64,000 nt of DNA, taken from Branchiostoma belcheri (Eukaryota > Chordata > Leptocardii > Amphioxiformes > Branchiostomatidae). Of this stretch, positions 47,801 through 56,900 are shown piece after piece. The notes below the pieces were generated by a model that worked only from the letters and a program-made list of their open reading frames with translations, did not search any database and had not been told where the DNA came from. The position numbers and the translations under genes are program-made. Numbering within the stretch: position 1 is the first letter of the stretch; every line of letters starts with the position of its first letter. The DNA is taken from positions 2,134,960-2,198,959 of the forward strand of contig NW_017803824.1 of assembly GCF_001625305.1 (NCBI RefSeq), read 5' to 3'.

Positions 47801-47994
47801 CATGCATTACTTATTAACTACATGTACATGATGGTTTTGCCCCTGCAGCCCTGTCCCTGCAGCCTGATGATGCGCTGGTGTACAAGCGGAGAGCGGACGT
47901 TCGCGGGAAGCTGTCCCGTACGCAGGACGCCATCCAGGACTACAGGAGGGCCGTGGAGATACAGGCCAGGATGCAGAGGATGAACGTGCACTAA
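20812..47994 (+). CDS. TTC6: TTC6, tetratricopeptide repeat protein 6
   Basis: A large TPR scaffold protein. Thirty-seven coding exons join with no phase conflict, giving about 2184 residues: 20812-20822, 21306-21485, 21926-22028, 22519-22645, 22899-22950, 23836-23944, 24226-24433, 24855-24998, 25359-25529, 26364-26586, 27184-27328, 27571-27660, 27976-28185, 28679-28876, 29309-29461, 30267-30440, 30624-30685, 30926-31132, 31772-31929, 32464-32726, 33143-33352, 33776-34545, 35087-35327, 38715-38909, 39293-39502, 39810-40097, 40497-40589, 41792-41884, 42367-42486, 42872-42987, 43325-43514, 43939-44019, 44425-44688, 45184-45384, 46662-46784, 47159-47384, 47849-47994. Residues 1-1200 are mostly disordered; TPRs fill about 1217-2180. 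The identification rests on TPR text such as LAYFNRAVCYHEMKDFEKAL and VLINRGLLYFEQKDYRNAL. Exon 1 is only 11 coding bases, chosen by phase and a strong GTAAGT donor. The exon 33 donor is GC. Confidence 0.9.
21596..21790. repeat. Dispersed ~190-bp repeat family, copy 1
   Basis: Carries the words CAAGCAACTGG on the left and AGCTGCTTGAGTAAC plus GACTGTCTAACCTTCATCA on the right, matching copies at 34843-35036 (opposite orientation) and 42170-42310. The termini are partly inverted, suggesting a non-autonomous foldback element. This is the most divergent of the three copies. Confidence 0.55.
24533..24642 (+). other. Candidate cassette (poison) exon of TTC6
   Basis: Bounded by an AG acceptor (TTATGTCAG) and a strong GTGAGT donor. 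It can follow exon 7 in phase and continues its proline-rich theme (ASPPLPPKPPWQPSSSCPA) before an in-frame TAA. At 110 bases it would also shift the frame. Exon 7 joins exon 8 (24855) in phase without it, so inclusion would truncate the protein and may trigger decay of the mRNA. No transcript evidence is available here. Confidence 0.4.
25158..25302. mobile_element. Foldback (MITE-like) element in TTC6 intron 8, copy 2
   Basis: A 145-bp hairpin with the same ATCTCCAAGCAGATC termini and internal CCTGGCCAATT words as 2815-2980. The arms have diverged more than in copy 1. No coding capacity. Confidence 0.8.
25559..25690. repeat. (TCAC)n microsatellite
   Basis: About thirty nearly perfect tandem copies of a tetranucleotide, ending in a short CT run, just after the TTC6 exon 9 donor. 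Confidence 0.98.
25833..26219. mobile_element. 387-bp MITE with TAA target-site duplication
   Basis: Terminal inverted repeats of about 34 bases, beginning GGCCATGTTGATTTGATTAT at the left and complementary at the right, are flanked on both sides by TAA (25830-25832 and 26220-26222). A 3-bp TAA/TTA duplication is the habit of PIF/Harbinger transposons, so the class is inferred. The inner region has long A and T runs with a CpG-rich GCGCGC word near each end. It has no transposase reading frame. It lies in TTC6 intron 9. Confidence 0.85.
28905..29060. repeat. Dispersed repeat with nested CCTGCA/TGCAGG hairpins, copy 1
   Basis: Built of short direct and inverted units around AGGTTAGTGCAGGTAAA and CTAACCTGCACTGGTC; a related copy lies at 48056-48200. 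It sits in TTC6 intron 14. Confidence 0.55.
29407..29860 (+). repeat. Tandem duplication of TTC6 exon 15 3' end plus intron start
   Basis: A unit of about 198 bases starts at 29407 (the last 55 bases of exon 15), recurs at 29605 and again, partial, at 29799. Each copy keeps the exon text, the GTTTGT donor and, in copies 2 and 3, an AAAGCAG acceptor-like sequence before it. A more degenerate trace of the unit's end is visible near 30000-30048. Only copy 1 is needed in the gene model; splicing in a 52-base copy would shift the frame. Confidence 0.9.
31176..31359. mobile_element. 184-bp MITE-like element in TTC6 intron 18
   Basis: 22-base perfect terminal inverted repeats starting GTAACAGTGGGGTTCAAGCA. 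The inner CAGTGGGGTTC resembles hAT-type ends, but no convincing 8-bp target duplication is seen, so the class stays open. Confidence 0.7.
32240..32508 (+). repeat. Partial tandem duplication of intron end plus TTC6 exon 20 start
   Basis: Positions about 32240-32361 and 32383-32508 are similar. Both contain a branch/pyrimidine region, an ACAG acceptor and the first about 46 bases of exon 20 (EEVSEASFTSEMFYMK). The upstream copy then runs into a stop within a few codons (ITINY then TAA). The downstream copy continues as the real exon. The upstream copy is a pseudo-exon start. Confidence 0.85.
34843..35036. repeat. Dispersed ~190-bp repeat family, copy 2
   Basis: The left part (ACAGTTAATCAAGCAACTGG) and right part (CCAGTTGCTTGAGTAACTGT) are inverted relative to each other, and GTTAGACATCCAGGT precedes the left arm. 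The element ends about 50 bases before TTC6 exon 23. Confidence 0.7.
35621..36433. mobile_element. 813-bp TTAA-flanked inverted-repeat element, copy 1
   Basis: Terminal inverted repeats of about 35 bases (TTAAAGGAGTACTAACCTCC...) differ at one position between ends. Both ends include TTAA, consistent with a TTAA target as used by piggyBac-type transposases; the class is inferred. There is no transposase; the only open frame (about 80 codons, minus strand) has no recognisable domain. It lies in TTC6 intron 23 and is about 98-99% identical to the copy at 37060-37872. Confidence 0.9.
36434..37059. other. Spacer between the paired 813-bp elements (contains gap)
   Basis: 626 bases of AT-rich sequence with a 20-N gap at 36866-36885. 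It contains a CTAGCTATATATAGCTAG palindrome near 36570 and a G-rich run just before the gap. No exon was seen. It is unrelated to the minisatellite that flanks the pair. Confidence 0.6.
37060..37872. mobile_element. 813-bp TTAA-flanked inverted-repeat element, copy 2
   Basis: Same length and orientation as copy 1, with roughly a dozen substitutions. Most fall in the left third, including two in the left terminal repeat; the right half is essentially identical. Both ends carry TTAA. The right flank (GTACCAGGGACAGTACC) is a minisatellite unit. Confidence 0.9.
37873..37950. repeat. Minisatellite fragment (about 50-bp unit)
   Basis: Two units of the CAGGGACAGTACCTGTTCAA repeat that is expanded at 41138-41590. 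Together with the partial unit at about 35600-35620, it forms the sequence interrupted by the paired elements. Confidence 0.8.
38909..38926. repeat. (TG)n microsatellite overlapping the exon 24 donor
   Basis: About nine TG dinucleotides begin directly at the TTC6 exon 24 donor (ATGGAG/GTGTGTGT), so the donor itself is part of the repeat. Confidence 0.85.
39508..39738 (+). repeat. Inverted-pair repeat, left arm (TTC6 intron 25)
   Basis: About 230 bases beginning CTAGAAAGGTAACATTTGC, six bases after the exon 25 donor. The reverse complement occurs at 42597-42801 with high similarity across nearly the whole length. It contains a TACATGTACATGTA word absent from the partner. Confidence 0.85.
40100..40214. 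repeat. Two-copy tandem repeat (about 53-bp unit)
   Basis: The unit CTGTATCTGTATAGCC...CGCCCTTCAG is repeated twice just after the TTC6 exon 26 donor. A related fragment in inverted sense is visible near 51225-51290. Confidence 0.7.
40994..41120. repeat. Dispersed repeat related to 35458-35590
   Basis: The stretch with GCTACCATGACATTC, CTACAAAGGAGGAATC and GGTAAACAGTGCAA matches 35458-35590 and, as there, is followed by minisatellite units. The two loci are therefore paralogous repeat blocks; only the 35-kb one carries the TTAA-flanked elements. Confidence 0.75.
41138..41590. repeat. Minisatellite, about nine units of ~50 bp
   Basis: Tandem units of the form CACACATCCTCTACTTAGTG + TTCAGCACCAGGGACAGTAC + CTGTTCAAA with moderate divergence between copies. 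It lies in TTC6 intron 27. Confidence 0.9.
42170..42310. repeat. Dispersed ~190-bp repeat family, copy 3
   Basis: Matches the reverse complement of 34843-34990 (CACCTGGATGTCTAACCTTC at the right) together with the CCAGTTGCTTGAGT arm. It lies in TTC6 intron 28, ending about 55 bases before exon 29. Confidence 0.65.
42597..42801 (-). repeat. Inverted-pair repeat, right arm (TTC6 intron 29)
   Basis: Reverse complement of 39508-39738, sharing CAAATAAGGTCAATGACC, TTGCAATTTTATAG, TTTAGACTCCTGTCACCATA and GTAAACATTATGCATTT. It ends about 70 bases before TTC6 exon 30. Confidence 0.85.
45397..45443. repeat. (CTTT)n / poly-pyrimidine microsatellite
   Basis: A C/T-only tract starting shortly after the TTC6 exon 34 donor. 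A run of twelve C precedes the same exon's acceptor at 45169-45181. Confidence 0.85.
45612..46372. mobile_element. Possible foldback element with ATGGGTTCACCACA ends
   Basis: A 14-base word at 45612-45625 recurs inverted at 46359-46372, and a tight hairpin (TTCACCACACCACTTCGTGG and complement) occupies 46338-46366. The interior holds a two-copy tandem repeat (about 45900-45955 and 45962-46022, TGTTAATCAAGTTAAAT) and a GGAGGAGGA run. The ends are short, so the element call is tentative. Confidence 0.4.
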
Positions 47995-48720
47995 TCTCTC
48001 CTCACCTCTACATATCACTAATGTCACATGTGCACATTTTGATATTACTAGGTATCAAAGTACCACCTGCATATGCAGGTTAGTGCAGGTAAAATCGTAG
48101 CTGTGCAAGTTTTTCTGTTTACCTGCACCCAAGGACATTTTCAGGTAAAGCTCCTTGTTGCACCTAACCTGCACTGGTCTATGTACTGAGTTTATATACC
48201 AGGTGTATGTGAATTTGTATTTGCTTCATTGATTGTTACCACCTACAATGTATGAAGTGTTAAGAGGAATACAGTACTGGCAATGGCCTCTGTACAGGCA
48301 ACCCATTTTCAAAATGAGTATTGATCATACTGTATTCAATGCATTGCTCTTCACCATTTGTAGAATGGATAGAATGGAGTTCTCTTTTGTGAACCAGTCT
48401 TTTTTAAACATTCCTCTACCTCGAGATGGTGCAGGTGAAAAGAAAATTGTACAAAGTAACGCTTTGAAGACTGCTGCTGCTGCAAAGTATTGTGTTGGGT
48501 GTACAGACGTCAGATCTAGATGAATCGTATATCAGCAAGTGAAATACTTTTCCAACATGGGTTTTACCTGAGTGTACATGTATAAAAGTGGTTTAATTAT
48601 TGTAAATAGAAGACTATAACTATATTGAAATGGATTCCAATGTAATTATTACACTGTGGGTGCTGTAGTTTACATACACACCACTGTTTGAATTCTGGAA
48701 TAAAAACTTTTACAGGCTGT
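47995..48720 (+). other. TTC6: TTC6 3' UTR
   Basis: Extends from the stop codon (AACGTGCACTAA) to a plus-strand AATAAA at 48699-48704. It contains a copy of the CCTGCA/TGCAGG repeat at 48056-48200 (related to 28905-29060), which can fold into a stem-rich structure within the mRNA. Confidence 0.65.
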
Positions 48721-50963
48721 TCATTTGTTGCGTTCATACTTTGGTACATGTAGCAGGCTTGTTGGTGGCAAAAACCTCCCTCCCTGGCAAAACTCCCTAC
48801 CTACTCAAACAAGACATAGACACAAGGCGAATTCTGGAATTAGGTTTATTTGTCCATTCACATTGTCTGTAGTGTGGCTGTGGTTCTCCTACATCAGTTG
48901 AGTATTTAACATGGATAGTAAAAATATTTTCCACTCTTTCCCCAGTCTTAAGCATGTTCTTTTTACATGTAGATTCCAATCATCTAGATGTAAAACAAAG
49001 ATAATTATTAAAATCAATACTAGAAAGTGATCCAGTCTGCACCAGTGTAATACCAACTGGCTATCAAAATAAAGGTTTATTCCATCTATCGTGAGGTGCA
49101 TAGCACTACTGTAATAGTTGTGACTGAACAACTTGAAGCTATGAAGATGTGTGCACACGAATCAACACTACAGCCGGAATTCAATGTAGGAAAACACAGC
49201 CATCTATATGTCACTTCAATACACAGTATACACTATACAGTCTATTCATCAGTCCTGGAAATGTAGGGTATGTACACCTTGCCAAGACATGTCCAACACT
49301 GGGTCAAAACAGCCTCTTTTATAGAAAGTTTCTCAACATAGCATCTCAGTATGAGAAGTACAGAAACAAAATCAAACTACATAAATCAAAGCCAATGTAC
49401 AAACACTTGAAAGGAAACTTTGAACAATATGTTCAACAACAATAATATACATATATATACTTACATAGAATCAACAGAAGAGGGAATGAAGGATAAGATG
49501 TTGAAGAATGATGAAGATTCATATAATTAGCACCAAAGTTCACTACTAACAGTATTTCTTCTATGTACAGGAAAGACCCCACCAATGTGTTTCTTTGCAA
49601 ATGAAAAGCAAATCTACAGTCAGTTTTCAGAAAGCTGTGACTTGTAAAATGCTGTTTTTGTAAAATGCTTATCATAATAAGTATAATCTATAAGTTTTGT
49701 CAATAATATGTATGACTAACGCATGAATTATCATAATCTTAAATTTGCTGATAAGAAATACTGAAAGAATCGTAATCTTTCTGGAGTCAACATGGTTTTA
49801 AATAATCATACTTTTCAATTGTGATTAACTTAGTACATGTTGTTTTTGTCACAAACAAATCATAAAGTAGCATTTGTATAAGTTTAATAATTGGTCTCAT
49901 TAAGTAAATTATAATACTTCAACAATACAGAAGTGAGACTGGGGTGTTCACATACATTATACAGTCAAACTTTCAATGTTCATATTAAATGTATGTAAAA
50001 GCTTTATTTGTTCTTACCTCATAAAATGCCCCTCGTAGAGGCAAGTAATTGGAACTTTCCATGACTACAATCACACTGGAAAGTTTGCATTGTTTGTTTC
50101 ACTGCATCCAAACCTAAGGCAATAAAGTTTCCAGTAATCTACAATGTACCAATCCATCTAAAGGCTCGTATCTTACACAGAGCTCACTTACCACTTAGGC
50201 TGTACAAAAAGCAGACACACGTACGTTCTACCAGGTTGGTTCTAGCCCTATGTTTCTCCTGACACTGTGCCTTCTGTACAAGAGTAACAGCGTACTGTAG
50301 AGAGTGGCACCACCCGACCCCTGCCATGAGATATACATGTACACAGTGTTGCTTTGCTGTAGCTTTATTTGTATCACTGTTGCCATGCCACGCACACATT
50401 TCTATACAACAGCATGTAAGATCCAAACTGGAAACAGGCAGGTTGTTGGTTTGTTCTAATCTCTGTATCTGTGAGTCTGAATTTGACACACTGAAATTCT
50501 CACCTGAATTTCTATGAAGTCAAACATGTAGAAAGCCTTGCTGTAAGCACTAACCATGCCTGGCATGTATAGTACAAAGGCAGATGGCAGCAACAATGTA
50601 CATGTAGATGAAGTTATATATGCTGTACCTGTCCTTGGTGCTGAAGTTCCTGTGTTGTCACAATTTTTGGTAAAATGTCTTTGTACATGTATGTACGTAT
50701 GTTCAAATTATGCTTCTACTGTACATTAGGGCAACTGTTCTGAAGCTGAATGTCTCTAGTGTCTGTAATAGATGAACACAGCAGTGGTAGTTCTGTAATC
50801 TACGTACATCCCAGACCAAGCAACTTCCATCTTCAGGGCTGGTCAAACCTTTAAGAAAGCAGGGTCTTCCTCCTTCTGTTCTTGTTCTGCGACTCAGGTG
50901 CAAAGTGCTTGAGTGAGTAGAAGTAGAGACAAGTAAGATCCTACGATGCAGTGTTAAACAGTG
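48721..50963 (-). other. Probable GRAF 3' UTR and intergenic sequence
   Basis: No exon is recognised on either strand. Minus-strand AATAAA signals at 48850-48845 and 49081-49076 could end the GRAF transcript, giving a 3' UTR near 2 kb and leaving only about 150 bases to the TTC6 polyadenylation signal. Confidence 0.5.
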
Positions 50964-53900
50964 CTAGAAGGGTTCCACATAGTTCTCGGGTAAAAGTCCT
51001 TTCTTCCCGTCCAGCCAGCCTTCCAACCAGCCCGGCTCGTTAGAAGGTTTCACTGCAGGAAAAATTGGGGAGAAATAAAATCTGCATCAGAAAATTGACA
51101 GATCAGTTATCATACAGTCATACATGTATGAGCAAACTAAACACAGTGCATGTGAAATTGTGTAAAGGTTTGTTGTAGTGGGTTGTAACAGTGTAATATA
51201 CATGTAGCCAGATGCCACTGCGCCACATGACTGTGAACCTTTTGTGTTATGCCAAAGGGTGGTTATATCGGAGATATAGATATAGAAAGCTAACAGCTTA
51301 CTTGAGTGTGATTATCAAAACATGCACAGGAATTTAAAAAATTTAAAAATACTGTTAACAATTCTATACTTATTTTGAACATATCTACCAGTCCATCACT
51401 ATCAGATAGACAAGAAAAACTGAGGAGGACCCACCATTGTATATGATCTGTCCTGGTCTGAAGGACAGTTCCTGGTCATTTTCCCCCTCACAGGCATACA
51501 GCGCTTTCACACACCTGGGGAGACAACAGTCACTGTGGTGAAAACAGCTGTATAGAAAAGTTAAAAGTGCAGAGAAATGTTAGAACTTGTGTCATTTAGC
51601 CTCTTTACACTTGAAGAAGCCGCCATCTGGTTATGACAGCCTGAATAAAAGTTCTTAATGGGAACTATGCCGATGACTTGCTGAGGGACAGCTGCAGTGT
51701 GAAAGACTCTACTTTATACTCATATCACATGAGCAGTGAAATGTTAGAACTTGTATTAATGGGGAAGTCTTTGAGACCAACCTCAATCATTGAGTCAATC
51801 ATTGTTCTGACAAAGAAAAAGTCAACAGAACAACCCAATATCCAGATAAAACAAACCCAGATGAACTCACTTGGACTTGAGCCTGGGTGCCGGCTGGGCG
51901 GACGTCTGGTTCTGGGCAGGTCTGGGTGAGGGAGGACTGGGAGTCAGACTGGCTGTTAAACAACTGAGAGACACAGACAGAACAGGGAGGAAAGAAGCTC
52001 AGAATCACAGGTACTAGATACAGCACACAAGCGTAAGCTCAGAATCACAGATACTATCACACAAGCAGAGACTCAGATCACAGATACCACAACAAACAAG
52101 CAGAAACTCCTGCTCAGAATCACAGATACTGCTAGCCCTGCTTAAGTACTGGAAGTTGTCTGGAACAGAGGTACAGGTCCTATCTGATCTGACACCTCCA
52201 TGGCAAGAGTAGAGGGTGCAGCAGATTTACATGTAAGGTATGGCAGGCATGCACACTTGGAGAGAAAAAAACACCACACAGTAGGAAATATCAAAGTGAA
52301 TTCTGACTACTACTTGTAGTCATCACCAGGGAAGTAGCCAGGTTCAGTCATGAGTGGTAAATGTAGCTGTGGTTGGGTTCCTCTGTGCATTTTATTCCAT
52401 GTAATATCACATTGCAGCCAGGTTTTTATATTAGGGTTATCATTGCAGTGCAGGATGAAATTTCTTGTGACATTACATGTCTAACGTTCAACCTGGCTTC
52501 ATCCCCATGAAATGGTAGAAGTGATATTACATGGAATAAAATGCACAGAGGAACCCAACCACAGCTACATTCACCACAGTGATTGTTTTTGCGCAACTCA
52601 TGCAGAAGAAAACAAACTTTTCCATTCCATAGACGCACAAGAAAAGGAGACATGCAATTCAGCAATCATGCATTCTGCAAGGAAGAAAACCATAGAAATA
52701 GAAGGCATGCTTTTAAGATAAGTGATAATAAAAGATTAGTAAGTTGAAGACTGAGAGAGCGTGAAATGATTAGTGATATGGAGGAGGATTTTTTACAATT
52801 GTTGAAAATTTCATGAATCATGAATCGAGCAGGGCATTGCTTTACAAGCACACATACGGGGCCGGTCAGTCAGCCATGCCCTACTTACACAAACTTCCTG
52901 GGATGTTTGGTTTTCCTCCTTTTGACAGCATTTGTAACAACAAGACGTACAATCTTAGCACATACATACACCAAGTTAAAAAAACAAAAAAGTGTCAAAA
53001 CTTTTTAAGATTAATCCAAGATGTTTTGACATATGAATGAAAAAATGTCTTCAGAATTTCACTGATTTGCAGATTTCCAGTCAACAAAAATTAAAAAAAA
53101 AAAGAAGCTAAAACACCAATTTTGAACCTCTATCTTCAGAAATGAAATAAAATAACAAAAATGATAAGAAAACAAAGATACAATGTATTGAGATAAACAC
53201 TGGAAGCTGGAGCATTACTTACAATGGTTCTGGCTTGGTGCTGGGTTGACAATTCTGGTTCTGGTTTGCTGTTGGAGTAAAAAAATGCATTATTGACCTG
53301 GTCTGGCATGATTCAGACAACACACAGTCCACCACAGGCTAATCCCACACATAGCATAATCCTTCCATGTTTTCACAATTTCTAGCAAAGGGAGGGACAG
53401 GCAGGCACATGCCTCATTCACATGCAGAAGGTTCTATTAGTTCTTGTTTCTATTCTGATCATATCTCAGTAAATGTACTGTGCAGAAATGAAAATAAAAA
53501 GTATGGAAAGTAAAATTCTATGAGGCAGCAAAGTAAAGGCATGGGTAAGAAGGTTTAACTGGGAACAACAAACTGTTCTTTGTTTGCCTTAAGTGGTTAG
53601 TAGAGTCAGTGTTGTCATTGGAAGGATGGAACTTGATACACTCATCACTTCAGTTTGCTATGAAGAGTTAGTGGGAACAGTCTATTTCACACGTACTGAA
53701 CTTTTAGCATCAATCACATATTATTGTTTTTAACTGTGTAAAACAATCTTGTTTGTCACTTGTGTTTCACTGTCGTGTCTTTGGTACTGACATATAGGAG
53801 TTAATTAAGCAAGCATTTTAGAAAAACGAGTGGATTCCTAGGCAGCAGTTTTTGTTAGCATAGTTAGTAATGATTGTGAAACATCTGCAGAATGAGTGTA

Positions 53901-56900
53901 GATTTGGGGTAACTGCTGGTTTTGTGATTTTTTTTTTGTGTCAGGCACTGTCCACCAATGACCGCAGGCTGACTCACAGGACAGATGGAGGGAGGAGTAG
54001 ACAGGGTTGTTGAGGTGCGTGCCTCCCTGCAGCCTGGTCAGCTGCGGGCTGGACTGGGACGACTGCGTGTCGTTGGACGATCTGGAGATCAGCGACTCCG
54101 AACTGCTGCTGTGGGAGTTACTGTACGCTCCTGAGGAATCTGGGGACAGACAGAAAACATCTTCACTTAGCTTCATCATTTGATAAATACATCGGCACCG
54201 ATACTTACCGATATATTAAGACTGTATGAATGTGTGTGTGTGTGTGAGAAATTTCTTTTTATCTTGCCCAATGGATCTAAAATGTCAAAGTAGTGAAAGT
54301 TGTTTATAAATGAAGAAATTAGCATGTAATTGTTGGTGTATATAGTGAACATTAAGTGTGCTCAACATGACTGATATCACTAGAATTCCTGTAGGAGTGC
54401 AATCATGTAAGACACGTGTACACTGTTACTGGCCTAAATGCAATAAAAAAACTTATCAATGAGACCTTATAGCATTATAAGTCTTTGTGATTTTTAAAGC
54501 ATAGAAAAAGACCTACTTTCTGTAGACTTGTTGGTTGAGTTGGTCCTGGTGGGTGACCTGGGTGCAGGGGTGGGGTTGGGGCTGTACATCCCCACGGGTC
54601 GGCTGGCCTTGGTGGGTTTGGCTGAGGCCGGGGGAGGGGCCGGGGGGGCTGCAGAGGGGGGCGGGACCGATGGCATCGGGAACTGGGCGTTTTTGGCAAC
54701 TTCCCGAGGGGAGGCCACTGGCAGGGCTCTGGTCCCTCGATACGACAGCTCCTGGCCTTCTGGTGCTGTCTTAAAAATCTGAAGAAAAGGCAAGTTGATG
54801 TCATTAATCACTTCTCCAAAGTAATCTGACAGAGCTAAAAAGCTAAAAAGATTTTTGTACTTTATAGTTGACAAATGACGCCACTGATTAATAACCCCTG
54901 TCCTGCAGAGCCCATATGTACTGTATATGGGTTGCACATACAGTACCATCTATGTAGCGCCCTGTATATGTACGATTTGGGGGTATTTCTTGTGCAATGC
55001 ATCACACTGCAGCAAACCGAAGCAAATGCGGAAGTAACTATGCCACTACAGGGAAAAAAGTCAAGGGCAAAGTCTGTGGGTTAAGAAATCAAATTATTTG
55101 AGGATATTGTGTAAAATATGCCAGCAGGACAAGGCTTAAGACTAATATAAAATAAAATGAGTAAGTATCATACCTGTTCATGGTTGGATATGAGGATCTC
55201 CACGATGATGTTCTGGAACTTGATATCCATGATGGCCGCCACCGTCTCCTCTGCAGGTCTCATCAGTGTGGGGCCGAACACCACGCCCAGGTTAGGCTTA
55301 GACATCAGGTTCTTCTTGGAATGATTTGCAACACTGTAGGTGTAACGACATAGAGAATCACTATCACTATTAGCATGAAAGCTCATCTGTGTTGGTACAT
55401 TCCATGAAGTTCAACAGAGGCAAACGTAGCTCACCTCGAATTTTAATCATTCAGGCAATTGCGTCTCATTACTCAAGTCACATAAATTTAAGGTCACATA
55501 CTCAGAGTATGTGAATCAACATCACTCCTGAAGAGGGTTGATGTAAAAGTGACTGAAAATTCAAGGTGAGCTAGTTTGACCACTGATGTTACCAATACAG
55601 CTTGATATGAACTCCTCTGAATGTCAACTGAGTCTTGTAGTAAATGCTCTCTGATTAATTAACAACTTTACATTCATAAGCAGACGGGAGGAACTGCGGT
55701 GAGATACCCACTTGAGTAAGTGACCAATCAGCATGTCCAGCATCTCAAAGTTGCTCTCCGGCAGCTGGTGCACCAGCCTGTGGATGTCGTTGATCCTTAA
55801 GGTCCTGGACTCTTGTTCTAAACAACAACAACGACTTGTTAGCACCTGCAGCAGGCTTGTAATGATATTGTGAAGGCTTTTGTTCATATCTTTTGTGTTG
55901 AATCAGGGAGTACAAGATATCGACATACTGCCACTTTTTTTCCATCCAATGAGCTGCTTCAGTTCAGATTATAGTTTCTATGGTCTTGCGTATTCCAACC
56001 TGTTCTATCTACAGTCAAAGATATGAATGACTTAGGGGTTTTGGCATAAACTGATCTGCTTTGGAACAGTCACATTGTGAAAACAGTTGCTAGAGCCAAT
56101 TCAATGGTTGGATTCATCAGACGCACTGTTGGTTATGAGTCCAGCCTTGTGGTACGCAAATCCTTGTATGTATCATTGGCTAGATCTTTACTTGAATATT
56201 GTTGTCAAATATGGTCACCTCTGTCTCGCAATCTGATGTCCTTGTTGGAGGGCGTGCAGAGGCGGGCAACCAAGTTCATTATAGGTGCAAATGCCAATGC
56301 TTGTGAACTTGACTACAAGGCTAGACTAGCTCACCTCAACCTGTTACCTCTTTCATATAGGAGAGAGATCGCTGACATCATGTTGTATGTTAAGTCCACG
56401 GCTAATGTGTACGATTTAGACATGCATCACGTCCAACAAGAGGTAGTAGGTCTCATATGCTAATGCCAGTTCGCTGCAAAACATCAACATTCGCTACTTC
56501 CTACATCCCTCGCTTGGTGGCTGAGTGGAACAGACTGGAAGTCAGAGTCCGGGACATGGGGGCTGTCGCTTCGGGGCAGTCCCAGCTTTTAACATTCAAA
56601 CGGGGTCTTGTCAAATCGCTGACCAAGAGATTTAATGATCATTTTGTTACTGACAATCTCTGCACGTGGACGTCTGCTTGTCGGTGTGCCACATGTCTGG
56701 CAATAAGGCCACGGTAGACATGGGGCACTTCCACGGCCGGATGTACATGTGCAGAGATCTAGCTATTATGAAATTGTGCAATTATATATATTGTTATTAT
56801 TGTCTACTTACGATGTTGTGCAATATGCTTAATTAGTTTTAACTATGATTGATTGCAATGTCATTTATGTCTTTGGGGAGGGAGCCTGTAAAGGTGGTCT

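Larger units (their letters stand above)
34229..47994 (+). other. TTC6: TTC6 C-terminal half: long TPR superhelix
   Basis: From the later part of exon 22 to the stop, the translation is a near-continuous series of 34-residue TPR units. Repeat hallmarks recur: a small residue then Y/F-x-x-R/N-G at helix A, A-x-x-D-F/Y in helix B, and L-x-P/L-D-P at the loop (for example AIKLQPDDHEAYYYR, AIHLDPNNAIAFYHRG, ALRLDPTNVTARVNLA). Roughly 25-28 units fit in about 960 residues, enough for several superhelical turns, which suggests a protein-interaction scaffold. Confidence 0.85.
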
